The notes beneath the pieces are model-generated. The model was given only the letters and a program-made list of their open reading frames with translations, made no database searches and was not told the origin of the DNA. Position numbers and translations under genes: made by a program. Positions 16,110 through 27,755 of a stretch of 64,000 nucleotides of DNA are shown here, piece after piece; positions within the stretch are counted from its first letter, which is position 1, and every line of letters begins with the position of its first letter. The DNA comes from Zhihengliuella halotolerans (GTDB lineage: Bacteria; Actinomycetota; Actinomycetes; Actinomycetales; Micrococcaceae): positions 1,922,001-1,986,000 of the forward strand of contig NZ_SHLA01000001.1 of NCBI RefSeq assembly GCF_004217565.1, read 5' to 3'.

Positions 16110-17896
16110 GCGCCGCCGAGCCGCTTGTCGACGTGCGCGGGCTGAGCGTCACCTTCGGCGGCGACGACGTCGTCTCCGGCCTCGACCTGCGCATCGACCC
16201 CGGAGAGTCCGTCGCGCTCGTCGGGGAGTCCGGGTCCGGCAAGTCGGTGACCGCCCGCGCGCTGGTCGGCCTGGCCGACGGCGGCCGCGGCTCCCGGGTG
16301 CGCGTCAGCGCTGAGGAGTTCCGCATCGCCGGGCACGATCTGCGCGGCCGCGACGGCCGCGTGTCCACCGATGCGGTCCGTTGGCGGAGGCTGCGCGGCG
16401 GCGAGCTCGGGCTCGTTCTGCAGGACGCGCTGACCTCGCTCGACCCGCTGCGCCCCGTCGCCCGCGAAATCGGTGACGCCCTGCGCCTGCACACACGCCT
16501 CTCCCCCACGGCGCGGGCGGAGCGCGTGCGCGAGCTGCTCGCCGCCGTCGGGCTCGCCGACGACGGACCCGACGGCGCGGACGTCGGAGCGCTGCGGCCA
16601 GGTGAGCTCTCCGGCGGGATGCGCCAGCGCGCGCTCATCGCCGCGGCGCTCTCGGGCGCGCCGCGCCTGCTGATCGCCGACGAGCCGACCACGGCTCTGG
16701 ACGCGACCGTCGCGGCCCGCGTGCTGGACCTGCTCACGGATCTGCGGGCAGGTGATCCGCCGGCATCGGCCGGCATGGGCCAGTTGCTGATCAGCCACGA
16801 CCTCGCCGTCGTCTCCCATGTCGCCGATCGGGTGCTCGTGATGCGCGCCGGGAAGGTCGTCGAGTCCGGGCCGACCGCCCAGGTCCTCGCCGCTCCACGG
16901 CACGAGTACACGCGCATGCTGCTCGCGGCCGTGCCCGCCGGAAAGCCCCGCGGCACGCGGCTGGGCCCAGTTTCCGCGGCGGACGGCGACGCTGGCCCCG
17001 GCACGGCGGCGCGCGCCGAGCCCCCGACCCCGGACCCGCGCGCGGGCGCTGCGGCACCTCCCGGCACCGCCCGGACTGCCGCCCCGGAGATTCCCGCGCT
17101 GGAGGCCACGGGGCTCGTCAAGAGCTTCACGACGCGCGATGCGGCGGGCCGGGCGCGCGCGTTCCGGGCCGTGGACGACGTCTCGTTCTCGCTCGCCGCC
17201 GGGACCACTCTCGGGATCGTCGGCGAGTCCGGATCGGGCAAGACGACGACGGCGCGCATGGCGCTCGGGCTGCTCGCCCCAGACGCGGGAGGTGTCGACC
17301 TCTTCGGGACGCCGTTTGCCGGAGACCGGGGCGACGGACGCGACGTGGCCGAGTCGGTCCGCCGGCCGCACCGCCCGCAGCTCGGGGCGGTCTACCAGGA
17401 CCCGCTCTCCTCCTTCGACCCGCGCATGTCCGTCGGCGCGCTGCTCGCCGACGCCGTCTCCGGCGGCCGGACGCGCCGGGCGGGCGCCCACCGGCGTCGG
17501 ATCGGGGAACTGCTCGACATGGTGGGCTTGGAGGCCGGTACTGCGGCCCGGCACCCGCGTTCGCTCTCGGGCGGTCAGCGCCAGCGCGTCGCGATCGCGC
17601 GGGCCCTGGCGCCGGGACCGCGGGTCATCGTGTGCGACGAGCCCGTCTCCGCGCTCGATGTCTCGGTGCAGGCGCAGATCCTGGATCTGCTCGACGACCT
17701 CCAGCGGGACCTCGGCCTGAGCTACCTCTTCATCTCCCACGACCTGGCCGTGATCCGGCACGTCAGCGACCGGCTGCTGGTCATGCGCGGTGGCCGCGTC
17801 GTCGAATCCGGCGCGACCGAGCGCGTCTTCTCCGACCCGCAGCACGAGTACACGCGGGAGCTCCTGGCCGCCTCCGCGCCACCGTCCGGGGCTTAA
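16106..17896 (+). CDS. Fused double ATPase of the peptide ABC importer (DppD-DppF in one chain)
   Basis: This 596-residue protein contains two complete nucleotide-binding domains. Domain 1 (about 1-275) has Walker A GESGSGKS, signature LSGGMRQRALIAAAL and Walker B LLIADEPTTALD. A proline/alanine-rich linker of about 55 residues follows. Domain 2 (about 330-595) has GESGSGKTT, LSGGQRQRVAIARAL and VIVCDEPVSALD. Each domain ends with the oligopeptide-type tail HEYTRMLLAAVP or HEYTRELLAAS. It energises import of the substrate delivered by the lipoprotein at 12513-14171. The GTG at 16106 is chosen by its overlap with the previous stop; the frame is open much further upstream without meaning. One chain replaces the two used by most Dpp systems. 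Confidence 0.93.
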   Translation: MSAAEPLVDVRGLSVTFGGDDVVSGLDLRIDPGESVALVGESGSGKSVTARALVGLADGGRGSRVRVSAEEFRIAGHDLRGRDGRVSTDAVRWRRLRGGELGLVLQDALTSLDPLRPVAREIGDALRLHTRLSPTARAERVRELLAAVGLADDGPDGADVGALRPGELSGGMRQRALIAAALSGAPRLLIADEPTTALDATVAARVLDLLTDLRAGDPPASAGMGQLLISHDLAVVSHVADRVLVMRAGKVVESGPTAQVLAAPRHEYTRMLLAAVPAGKPRGTRLGPVSAADGDAGPGTAARAEPPTPDPRAGAAAPPGTARTAAPEIPALEATGLVKSFTTRDAAGRARAFRAVDDVSFSLAAGTTLGIVGESGSGKTTTARMALGLLAPDAGGVDLFGTPFAGDRGDGRDVAESVRRPHRPQLGAVYQDPLSSFDPRMSVGALLADAVSGGRTRRAGAHRRRIGELLDMVGLEAGTAARHPRSLSGGQRQRVAIARALAPGPRVIVCDEPVSALDVSVQAQILDLLDDLQRDLGLSYLFISHDLAVIRHVSDRLLVMRGGRVVESGATERVFSDPQHEYTRELLAASAPPSGA

Positions 17897-17984
17897 GACG
17901 AACCCCAGGTGAGAGGCCGCACCGTGCGACCGTATCGACCCCATGGCCGTGGCCCGGCCGGCTGATTCGGCCGCCAACGCGAGA

Positions 17985-18019
17985 CGCCCCGCCGTCCGCG
18001 TGAAGCGGACGGCGGGGCG
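17985..18019. terminator. Bidirectional terminator between the ABC operon and icd
   Basis: Perfect 15-bp arms CGCCCCGCCGTCCGC (17985-17999) and its complement (18005-18019) flank a 5-nt loop. The hairpin lies between two convergent transcription units. Confidence 0.75.
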
Positions 18020-18045
18020 CCGTCGTCGTGCCGGGCGGGATCCGG

Positions 18046-20394
<2,349 letters not shown>

Positions 20395-20462
20395 TCACAC
20401 CCTTTCCCAGTACGACGACGCCCGCCGGCCCGCAGCCCTCGTCCCCGCCGGGCGCGCGGCGA

Positions 20463-20514
20463 TAGTCTGGATGAGATGAGCCACCCCGTCATCGGGGCTG
20501 GCAGACGAGCGAGG
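20463..20514 (+). promoter_or_regulatory. Promoter and leader hairpin of the BadF-type kinase
   Basis: TAGTCT (20463-20468) is a good -10 box. Downstream, GCCACCCCG and CGGGGCTGGC can form a hairpin around TCAT, and GAGGAG lies 7 nt before a GTG at 20524. An ATG at 20476, exactly 7 nt after the -10 box, is in the same frame, so two starts are possible. Confidence 0.45.
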
Positions 20515-20523
20515 AGCGCCACC

Positions 20524-21459
20524 GTGGATCATGCTGCACTTGCCATCGATGGAGGCCAGAGCGGGATTCGTGCGCGATTGCGCACGCTGGACGGTCCCCC
20601 GGTCCCGGGGCGCCCCGTCCTGCAGTTTCCCGGGCTGCTGACCGACCGGCCCATCGCGGCCCAGGTCGCCGACGTCGTCCGGCAGGTCGTCGAGGAGACC
20701 GGCGCAACACTCGGCGTCGTCTCGGCCGGGCTGAGCGGCCTCACCGACGGCGGCCGGACGGCCCGCGACCTCCTCGGCGCCACCCGGGGGCTCGGCGTCG
20801 CGCAGGTCAACGTCGCGCACGACTCCGTGACGTCGTACGCGGGGGCCCTCGGCGACGCGCCGGGCGCCGTCGTCGCCGCCGGCACCGGCGTCGTCACGCT
20901 CGCCGTCGGTGCGCGGGAGACCGCGCGGATCGACGGGTGGGGGCACAGCATGGGCGACGCCGGCAGCGGGTACTGGATCGGCCGCCGCGCCCTGGACGCC
21001 GTGATGCGCGCCTACGACGGCCGGGGCCCGGCGACCGGCTTGGCAGAGATCGTGCGGGCCGACCTCGGGGACCTGGAACACGCCTACATCGCCCTGCAGT
21101 CCGACCCACACTGGGTGAGTCGAACGGCCGCCTTCGCCGCCGACGTCGCTCGGCTTGCCGACACGGACGAGGTGGCCTCCGCGATCTGCGACGATGCCGC
21201 CGCTGAGCTCGCCCGCTCCGTCGAGACGGGGCTGACTCGCGTGGGCCTGGCCGGGTCGAATTCCCCCGCGGTCTGCCTGCTCGGGGGCGTCCTGCACGGC
21301 CAATGGGTCCACGCCGGACTCACGGCACGGCTGCGGGAGCGCTGGCCCGGCGTCGACATCCGTGAACCGGCGGCCAACGCGCTCGAGGGGGCCGCCCGGC
21401 TCCCGTTCCTGGCCGGGGACAGCCCGCTGCGCGGACTCACCGCCGCGGTCGGCGCCTGA
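20524..21459 (+). CDS. BadF/BadG/BcrA-type ATPase, probably an N-acetylglucosamine-like sugar kinase
   Basis: This roughly 311-residue protein has the ASKHA (actin-like) fold. An N-terminal phosphate-1 loop LAIDGGQSGIRARL is followed by the VAAGTGVVTLAV phosphate-2 segment, then GWGHSMGDAGSGYWIGRRALDAV, which is characteristic of GlcNAc-kinase-like members of the BadF family. A C-terminal LLGGVLHG provides the adenosine site. It would phosphorylate an amino sugar in the cytosol, but the substrate is inferred. The start is ambiguous: GTG 20524 has a Shine-Dalgarno element and gives the family-like start, whereas ATG 20476 would be leaderless and adds 16 residues. Confidence 0.8.
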   Translation: MDHAALAIDGGQSGIRARLRTLDGPPVPGRPVLQFPGLLTDRPIAAQVADVVRQVVEETGATLGVVSAGLSGLTDGGRTARDLLGATRGLGVAQVNVAHDSVTSYAGALGDAPGAVVAAGTGVVTLAVGARETARIDGWGHSMGDAGSGYWIGRRALDAVMRAYDGRGPATGLAEIVRADLGDLEHAYIALQSDPHWVSRTAAFAADVARLADTDEVASAICDDAAAELARSVETGLTRVGLAGSNSPAVCLLGGVLHGQWVHAGLTARLRERWPGVDIREPAANALEGAARLPFLAGDSPLRGLTAAVGA

Positions 21460-21463
21460 TAGA

Positions 21464-21503
21464 CGACGGCGGGCGGCGCCCCGAAGGTCGCCGCCCGCCG
21501 TCG
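21464..21503. terminator. Bidirectional terminator between the BadF-type kinase and purH
   Basis: Perfect 15-bp arms CGACGGCGGGCGGCG (21464-21478) and its complement (21489-21503) enclose a 10-nt loop in the 64-nt gap between convergent genes. Confidence 0.75.
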
Positions 21504-21523
21504 CACTGCTCGTGCAGCTCCTC

Positions 21524-23197
21524 CTAGTGGAAGAAGTGGCGCGTGCCGTTCGTGAAGTACATCGTGATGCCGGCCGCGTTGGCGGCCTCGACGACCTCTT
21601 CGTCGCGGACGGAGCCGCCCGGCTGGACGACGGCCTTCACGCCGGCGTCGATCAGGATCTGCAGACCGTCGGCGAACGGGAAGAACGCGTCGGAGGCGGC
21701 CACGGCGCCGCGGGCGCGCTCCGGTGCGGAGCCGCTCTCCACGTTCTCCGCCCCGCCGGCCGAGTCAGCGCCGGAGTCGACGGCCACGCCGAGCGTGTTC
21801 GCCCGCTCCACGGCCAGCCGGCACGAGTCCAGGCGGTTGACCTGCCCCATGCCGATGCCGACGGCGGCACCGTCGGCGGCGAGCAGGATCGCGTTCGACT
21901 TCGCCGCACGCACCGCGCGCCACGCGAACGCGAGGTCCGCCAGCGTCGCCTCGTCGGCGGCGTCGCCCGCGGCCAGAATCCAGTTCTCGGGGGCGTCGCC
22001 CTCGGCGTCGATCTCGTCGCGCTTCTGCAGCAGCATGCCGCCGGAGACCTGCTTGTAGTCGACGGTGTCGCGGGCGAAACCCTCCGGCAGCTCGATAAGG
22101 CGGATGTTCTTCTTGGCCGAGAGGACCTCGACGGCCTCCGGCTCGAAGCCCGGCGCCACGACGACCTCGGTGAAGATTCCCTTCACGGCCTCGGCCATGC
22201 CCCGGGTCACGGTGCGGTTGGCGGCGATGACGCCGCCGAACGCGGAGACCGGGTCGGTCGCGTGAGCCTTGGCGTGGGCGTCGGCGATCGGGTCGGCTGC
22301 GCCGGGCGAGGCCACGGCGACGCCGCACGGGTTGGCGTGCTTGACGACGGCGACGGCCGGCTCCGCGAAGTCGTAGGCGGCGCGCACGGCGGCGTCGGCG
22401 TCGACGAAGTTGTTGAAGCTCATGGCCTTGCCGTGCAGCTGCTCGGCCTGGGCGATGCCGGGCTCGGCGCCGTCCTCGACGTAGAGCGCGGCGGCTTGGT
22501 GCGGGTTCTCGCCGTAGCGCAGGGTCTCCGAGCGCTCGAGGGCCAGACCGGCGTACGGCGGGAAGGCGGGGACCTCGTCGGCGTCGTCGTCGCCGAACTG
22601 AGCTGCGGTCCAGCGGGCGACCGCCGTGTCGTAGGCCGCCGTGTGCGCGAACGCGAGGGAGGCCAGCCGGGCGCGGGTCTTCAGGTCGAATCCGCCGGAG
22701 GCCGCGGCCTCGACGACCTCGCCGTACTTGGCCGGGTCGACGACGATGCCCACCGACGGGTGGTTCTTCGCGGCCGCGCGCACCATGGAGGGGCCGCCGA
22801 TGTCGATCTGCTCGACGACGGCGTCGCGGTCGGCGCCGGACTTCACGGTCTCGACGAACGGGTACAGGTTGACCACGACGAGGTCGAACGGCTCGACGTC
22901 GAGATCGGCCAGCTGCCGCACGTGGTCGTCCAGGCGGCGGTCGGCCAGGATGCCGGCGTGCACGCGCGGGTGCAGGGTCTTCACGCGGCCGTCCAGGCAC
23001 TCGGGGAAACCGGTGATCTCGGAGACCTCCGTGACGGGAACGCCCGCGGCGGCGATGCGCGAGGCGGTCGAGCCCGTGGAGACGATCTTGACCCCCGCGG
23101 CGTGCAGCCCCTGCGCCAGTTCCTCCAGCCCGGTCTTGTCGTAGACGGAAATCAGGGCCCGGCGAATGGGAACGCGGTCCAGGACGGTTTCGCTCAC
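21524..23197 (-). CDS. purH: Bifunctional AICAR formyltransferase/IMP cyclohydrolase
   Basis: PurH catalyses the last two steps of purine synthesis, formylating AICAR (ZMP) with 10-formyl-THF and closing the ring to IMP. The 557-residue protein has the N-terminal MGS-like cyclohydrolase domain ([38 protein letters not shown]). The AICAR transformylase domain includes the KHANPCG catalytic Lys-His segment, and the protein ends [17 protein letters not shown] start at 23197 follows GGAG. Its substrate ZMP is the precursor of the ligand sensed by the riboswitch upstream of glyA, so failure of this step would induce glyA-folD. It stands apart from purN in this window. Confidence 0.96.
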   Translation of the reverse strand: MSETVLDRVPIRRALISVYDKTGLEELAQGLHAAGVKIVSTGSTASRIAAAGVPVTEVSEITGFPECLDGRVKTLHPRVHAGILADRRLDDHVRQLADLDVEPFDLVVVNLYPFVETVKSGADRDAVVEQIDIGGPSMVRAAAKNHPSVGIVVDPAKYGEVVEAAASGGFDLKTRARLASLAFAHTAAYDTAVARWTAAQFGDDDADEVPAFPPYAGLALERSETLRYGENPHQAAALYVEDGAEPGIAQAEQLHGKAMSFNNFVDADAAVRAAYDFAEPAVAVVKHANPCGVAVASPGAADPIADAHAKAHATDPVSAFGGVIAANRTVTRGMAEAVKGIFTEVVVAPGFEPEAVEVLSAKKNIRLIELPEGFARDTVDYKQVSGGMLLQKRDEIDAEGDAPENWILAAGDAADEATLADLAFAWRAVRAAKSNAILLAADGAAVGIGMGQVNRLDSCRLAVERANTLGVAVDSGADSAGGAENVESGSAPERARGAVAASDAFFPFADGLQILIDAGVKAVVQPGGSVRDEEVVEAANAAGITMYFTNGTRHFFH

Positions 23198-23305
23198 AGA
23201 TGTCTCCTGCGTTGAGGTGTCTTCGGGTCGGTCACCTCAGTCTAGCCGCGCGGCAACCACCGCCGAGAAGTGTTGCCTCCGCGGCGGGACCAGACGTGAC
23301 GCGTC

Positions 23306-23839
23306 TTACTCGCCGTCGGTGATCATCTCCCCGTCGGGTGCCACGACGTACCAGACGTCGTTCACGCCCTGCCCGTTGGCGTCGCCGGGCGCCCCGTCCT
23401 GCGCGAAGTAGTAGAGGGGCATGCCGCCGAGCGTCAGGTGGAGCTGGCCGTCGGGCGATTCGATGGTGCCGACCTCAGCTGTGATGGCCTCGTCGACGGC
23501 GGGCTCGGCACCGGTCGCGACCGCGATGGGCCACGCCGTCAGACAGTCGCCGGTGCACGCGCTCTCGCCCGCGCCCGCGGTGTCGTTGGTGAAGTAGTAG
23601 AGCGTGTTCCCGTCGCCGTCGGTGACCACGGTACCGAGGTCCGTCTCGGCCGTGGACAGGTCGACGTCGGCCGCCATGGAGTCGTCGGGCGCCTGCGTGG
23701 TCTCCTCCGCCCCGGTGCCTCCCCCGTAGCCGCCGCCAGCGCCGTTTCCGCAGCCGGCCAGAAACAGCGTGCCCGCCGCGACCAGAGCCGCGCAGCGGAA
23801 GGCCGCGCGCGTCGTCGTGTTGGTCCTGGTAGTCGTCAT
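23306..23839 (-). CDS. Secreted lipoprotein with two YxFxxD repeats (COG4315/Lipoprotein_15 type)
   Basis: This 177-residue predicted surface lipoprotein has a signal peptide ending in LAGC (C30) and a low-complexity glycine/threonine spacer. Two copies of the family repeat follow: GNTLYYFTNDTAG...CTGDCLTAWP (about residues 80-108) and GMPLYYFAQDGAPGDANGQGVNDVWYVV (about 140-168). The family is widespread in actinobacteria and proteobacteria, and its biochemical role is not established. The start at 23839 is supported by GGGAGG 8 nt upstream. The CxxxC pair in the first repeat may form a disulfide. Confidence 0.8.
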   Translation of the reverse strand: MTTTRTNTTTRAAFRCAALVAAGTLFLAGCGNGAGGGYGGGTGAEETTQAPDDSMAADVDLSTAETDLGTVVTDGDGNTLYYFTNDTAGAGESACTGDCLTAWPIAVATGAEPAVDEAITAEVGTIESPDGQLHLTLGGMPLYYFAQDGAPGDANGQGVNDVWYVVAPDGEMITDGE

Positions 23840-23955
23840 GATGCGATACCTCCCACTGCGAGGGGTCGGTCGCGAACCCGGTCGGTGCACGGGTCCTCCA
23901 GCCCTTGTTTCCACCATAGGCCGGGGCGCGCACGGCGGGAACCCCGCGGGCGAAG

Positions 23956-24765
23956 CTACCCGACGGTTTCGGCGTCGAGGTTCATCAGCTCGGGGAAGTG
24001 CTCCTGCAGCTGCTCCTCGGTCAGGCACTTCTGGAGGAGCTTCTCCGCGTGGTCCTCGTCGGAGACGAAGGCGACCAGGTGCAGCCGCTTGCGGTCCAGT
24101 TCCTGCCGCACCCCGATCACCGCGGCGATGAGCGTGCGGTAATACTGCCGCACGGTGTTCTCCCAGCCGTGCTCGGCCGCGGCCTGGTTCAGCCGCTCGT
24201 TCCAGGCCTCGACATGGTCGTCGTCGAAGAGATCCATCGAGCACCAGTGCCACGAGCTCGCATCCCAGCGCCGCGAGTAGAACCCGCCGCCCTCCTCCAC
24301 CGGAGCGTCCAGCGGATCCAGTACGACGTCGTCGTCCTCCACTGCTTCCCGCGCGTCCTCCGCGTCGGAGAGATCGTCCACCTTCAGCAGGTCGGTGTCC
24401 TCGGCGTCGACGGGTTCGCCCGCCGCGTCAGTCTCGTCCTCGTCCGTCGTCTCATCAGCATCGGCCACCGGGTCGGCGACAACCGGGTCGGTGTCGATGC
24501 CGGCCGCCAGCTCCTGATCGTAGGCCCGCAGCTGGCGCTCCTCGTCGCTGAGGTCGCGGTCGAGCGCCTGCTCCGAGTTGAGGGCGAGCACGGGCAACCG
24601 CAACGGCTCGTCAGCAGCGACATCAGCGGCATCGGGCGCGGTGGCGGTGACCTCCAGCGCCAGACCGTAGAACGTCTGTCCGGGGTGCTCCGAGACCACT
24701 TCCCGCGCAATCCTGACCGCGGCGGAACGGATCTCGCGTTCGAGGAGATTCCAGTCGAGTTCCAT
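23956..24765 (-). CDS. DUF4303-like cytosolic protein with an acidic middle
   Basis: This 269-residue protein is of unknown function. The N-terminus (about 1-65, with GQTFYGLALEVTA) and the C-terminal half (about 165-265, with SRRWDASSWHW and VSDEDHAEKLLQKCL) resemble DUF4303 proteins, in which an FY-A and a W-W motif are conserved. Between them is a strongly acidic Asp/Glu-rich insert of about 70 residues that looks disordered. There is no signal peptide or membrane segment. TAATGT (24772-24777) lies 6 nt before the ATG, so the mRNA is likely leaderless. The family assignment is tentative. Confidence 0.6.
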   Translation of the reverse strand: MELDWNLLEREIRSAAVRIAREVVSEHPGQTFYGLALEVTATAPDAADVAADEPLRLPVLALNSEQALDRDLSDEERQLRAYDQELAAGIDTDPVVADPVADADETTDEDETDAAGEPVDAEDTDLLKVDDLSDAEDAREAVEDDDVVLDPLDAPVEEGGGFYSRRWDASSWHWCSMDLFDDDHVEAWNERLNQAAAEHGWENTVRQYYRTLIAAVIGVRQELDRKRLHLVAFVSDEDHAEKLLQKCLTEEQLQEHFPELMNLDAETVG

Positions 24766-24853
24766 AACCAGACATTACCGCCGTCCGGTGTGACTTGACA
24801 CTCATTTGGGCCAGATTAACCGAAAAGTATTCTTATCCGGCCCCGGAACGACC

Positions 24854-26179
24854 TCAGCCGGCGAAGACCTCGCTCACCCTGGAGACCAGCTCGTAGAGGC
24901 CCAGCCAGACGAACAGCACGGCGGTGATGACCAGCGCCGTGTTGGTGTACCACCGGTTCCGCCATTCGGCGGGGATCCCCCACCGGGTGCCGTTGAGCAG
25001 CGGCAGCAGGGTGATCGCGAGGAACGGCATGAACAGCGAACCCATGACGCCGTAGGCGAGCACGAGTCCGATCGGCTTGCCGAGCATGAGCAGCAGCATC
25101 GGCGGGAACGTCAGCCAGACCAGGTAGAAGCGGAAGTACTTCCCGTGGGCTTTGGCGTCCGAGTGGTCCGAGCCTTTGCCGCGGAAGTTGGCCCAGAAGT
25201 CGGCGAACATGAGCGAGACGCCGTTCCAGACGCCGAGCATCGAGGAGAACGCCGCCGCGAAGAAACCGATGAGGAAGACCTTGGAGATCACGACGCCGTA
25301 CTCCACCTCGAGCACGTTCGTCAGGTCCAGCAGCCCCTGGTCACCGGAGGATACGGCGACGCCGGCCGCGCGAACGACCTCGGCGCCGACGATCATCATC
25401 GCGAGGACGAAGATGCCCGTCATGACGTAGGCCATCGTGTTGTCCAGGCGCATCACGCGCATGAACTTCGGCTGGTACCAGCCCTTCTCCCGCAGCCAGT
25501 AGCCGTACGCGGCCAGGGTGATCGTGCCGCCGACGCCGCCGGCGAGCGCGAGCGTGTAGAGCATCCCGCCCTCGGGCAGCAGCGGGACGAAGCCGGTGAA
25601 CATCTCCGGGATGTTGGGCGTTGCGATCACGGCCAGGCCGACGATCGTGAAGAACATGATGCCGACGAGGATCGCGGTGATCTTCTCGAAGACGGAGTAC
25701 CGGTTCATCCAGACCAGCCCGAAGCCGAGCAGCGCGGTGCCGATCGCGAAGACCCACAGCGGCACGGCCGGGAAGAGCGCGGCCAGCGGCAGCGCCGTCG
25801 ACGACATGGCCGACGCCCCGTACACGAAGCCCCAGATCACGATGTAGGGACCGAAATACCAGAGCGGCCAGCGGCCCAGCTTGCGCCAGCCCTCGAGGAT
25901 CGTGTTGCCGGTCGTGATGGAGTACCGTGCCGTGCCCTCGACGAGGACGATCTTCAGGATCACGCCGACGACGACGGCCCACAGCAGGCCGTAGCCGTAA
26001 CGAGAGCCCGCGGCGAGCGTGGCGACCATGTCCGCGGCGCCGACGCCCGTGGCGGCGACGACGAGCCCGGGTCCGACGACCTTCCACTTCTTGGGCGGCT
26101 CGAGTTCGGAGGCGGGCGCGAAGCCGCCGGCCGGGGGCGGGGTTGCCGGCGTGCGGCCGGAGTGCGATTCGTTGCTCAC
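24854..26179 (-). CDS. Nramp-family-like transporter lacking the DPGN motif
   Basis: This 441-residue protein has about 11 helices and the LeuT/Nramp fold pattern. Helix 1 begins KVVGPGLVVAATGVGAADMVATLAAGS, the position where canonical Nramp manganese/iron carriers have DPGN. Here the metal-binding Asp-Pro-Gly-Asn is replaced by a GVGAAD pattern. Helix 6 has FSSMLGVWNGVSL rather than the usual metal-binding methionine motif. It therefore belongs to a divergent Nramp-related branch whose substrate may not be Mn/Fe. The GTG at 26179 (MSNESHSG) with an upstream AGGAAGG is taken as the start. It is divergent from the MFS gene at 26366. Confidence 0.75.
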   Translation of the reverse strand: MSNESHSGRTPATPPPAGGFAPASELEPPKKWKVVGPGLVVAATGVGAADMVATLAAGSRYGYGLLWAVVVGVILKIVLVEGTARYSITTGNTILEGWRKLGRWPLWYFGPYIVIWGFVYGASAMSSTALPLAALFPAVPLWVFAIGTALLGFGLVWMNRYSVFEKITAILVGIMFFTIVGLAVIATPNIPEMFTGFVPLLPEGGMLYTLALAGGVGGTITLAAYGYWLREKGWYQPKFMRVMRLDNTMAYVMTGIFVLAMMIVGAEVVRAAGVAVSSGDQGLLDLTNVLEVEYGVVISKVFLIGFFAAAFSSMLGVWNGVSLMFADFWANFRGKGSDHSDAKAHGKYFRFYLVWLTFPPMLLLMLGKPIGLVLAYGVMGSLFMPFLAITLLPLLNGTRWGIPAEWRNRWYTNTALVITAVLFVWLGLYELVSRVSEVFAG

Positions 26180-26365
26180 AGGTGGAGGTGCCTTCCTGGG
26201 TTGCTGTCCGACGCGCACACGGCCCCCAAGCTGCACGTCGTCGTCTGCTGTGCTCTGCGCCACAGCATAGCCAGTGTCGCGGCTCTCACGGGAACCGCGC
26301 CGGGCCGATAGCCTAGGAGCGTGCCGCGGTTGCGGCGCGCTCACCCGTGACATCAAGGAACCTCG

Positions 26366-27718
26366 TTGACGAACGAATACCGCAAGCTGCCCACGGGCGC
26401 CTCCGTCGTGCAGAACCTGCCGTGGCGCTGGAACGTGCAGGGAAAGATCTTCCTGATCGGCGGCCTGGGCTTCATGTTCGATGCCTGGGACGTCACACTC
26501 AACGGCGCCCTGATCCCCCTCGTCAGCGAGGAGTGGGGCCTCGAACGCAGCACGGCCGCGCTGCTGAGCACGGCCAACCTCATCGGCATGGCCGTGGGCG
26601 CCTTCGCGTGGGGGACGATCGCGGACCGGATCGGACGGAAGAACGCGTTCGCGTGGACGCTGCTGATCTTCTCCGTGTTCACCGTGGCCGGCGCACTGTC
26701 GCCGTCGTTCGAGCTCTTCGTGCTGTTCCGCTTCCTCGCCGGCATCGGCCTCGGCGGCTGCATCCCGGTCGACTACGCGCTCGTCGGCGAGTTCACGCCG
26801 GCGAAGGCCCGTGGCCGCGTGCTGACCGCCATGGACGGCTGGTGGCCGATCGGCGCCGCGCTCGCGTTCTTCGTCACCGCCGTGATCCAGTCGACGTTCG
26901 ACAACTGGCGGCTCATCCTCGTGGTCATGGTCCTGCCGGCGCTGCTCGTGTTCTGGGTCCGGCGTGGGGTCCCCGAGTCTCCGATGTACCTGATCCGCCA
27001 GGGCCAGAGCGCGCGGGCGGCGAAGGTCATCGACGACCTCGTCGCGCGCACCGGTGCCGCGGAGACGCCGTACACCCTGCCGGATCCGCGCGACGCGCCG
27101 CGCCTGTCAGCCGGATCGGTCGGCGAGCAGCTCGCCAAGGTCTGGCGCTACGACTGGAAGATCACGACGGCGGCCTGGTCCCTGTTCTTCTCCGTCCTGC
27201 TGGTCTACTACCTCGCCCTGACGTGGATGCCGACCATCCTCGCCGACGCCGGCATGAGTCAGATCCGCGCCTTCTTCAGCACGGCCGGCATGGCGGGGGT
27301 CGGGCTCCTCGGCGTCGTCGTCTCGGCGCTGCTCGTCGAGCGCGTCGGGCGAAAGTGGCTGCTCGGCGTCTCCGGTCCGCTGGCGGCGATCATCCTGATC
27401 ATCACGTCGTTCGCGCTCGGCAATCCGAGCGCGGCGGTCATCTGGCTGCTCGTCTTCGGCTTCGTGATCCAAATTGCCATACCCGTTCTCTACGCTTACG
27501 TCTCAGAGCTCTACCCCACGGATCTTCGCGGTTCCGGTTTCGGTTGGGCCTCGACTTTCAGCCGGGTCGGCGCAGGTGTTGGCCCGCTGGTCTTCGCGGC
27601 CGCCTGGCCCGTGATCGGATTGGCGAACTCGTTCCTGATCGCGGCGGTGCTGGTCATCGCCTCGGTCTTGTGGATGAGTCGCTTCGCGCCGGAGACTAGA
27701 GGCAGGGTTCTGCACTAG
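26366..27718 (+). CDS. MFS transporter of the sugar/aromatic-acid type
   Basis: This 450-residue, 12-helix proton-coupled importer has the signature loop GTIADRIGRKNAF after helix 2, the RFLAGIGLGGCIPVDYALVGEFTPAKARG segment of helices 4-5, and the matching second-half motif VERVGRKW. Helix 1 has GFMFDAWDVTLNG, a charged pattern typical of aromatic acid/sugar-porter families such as AAHS. A TTG start with AAGGAA upstream is used. The protein ends ETRGRVLH, as in sugar-porter relatives. The substrate is not identifiable. The downstream protease gene lies 37 nt away. Confidence 0.85.
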   Translation: MTNEYRKLPTGASVVQNLPWRWNVQGKIFLIGGLGFMFDAWDVTLNGALIPLVSEEWGLERSTAALLSTANLIGMAVGAFAWGTIADRIGRKNAFAWTLLIFSVFTVAGALSPSFELFVLFRFLAGIGLGGCIPVDYALVGEFTPAKARGRVLTAMDGWWPIGAALAFFVTAVIQSTFDNWRLILVVMVLPALLVFWVRRGVPESPMYLIRQGQSARAAKVIDDLVARTGAAETPYTLPDPRDAPRLSAGSVGEQLAKVWRYDWKITTAAWSLFFSVLLVYYLALTWMPTILADAGMSQIRAFFSTAGMAGVGLLGVVVSALLVERVGRKWLLGVSGPLAAIILIITSFALGNPSAAVIWLLVFGFVIQIAIPVLYAYVSELYPTDLRGSGFGWASTFSRVGAGVGPLVFAAAWPVIGLANSFLIAAVLVIASVLWMSRFAPETRGRVLH

Positions 27719-27755
27719 AGCCGCCAGGGGCCGCCGCCCCAGTCAGGAGGAAGTA

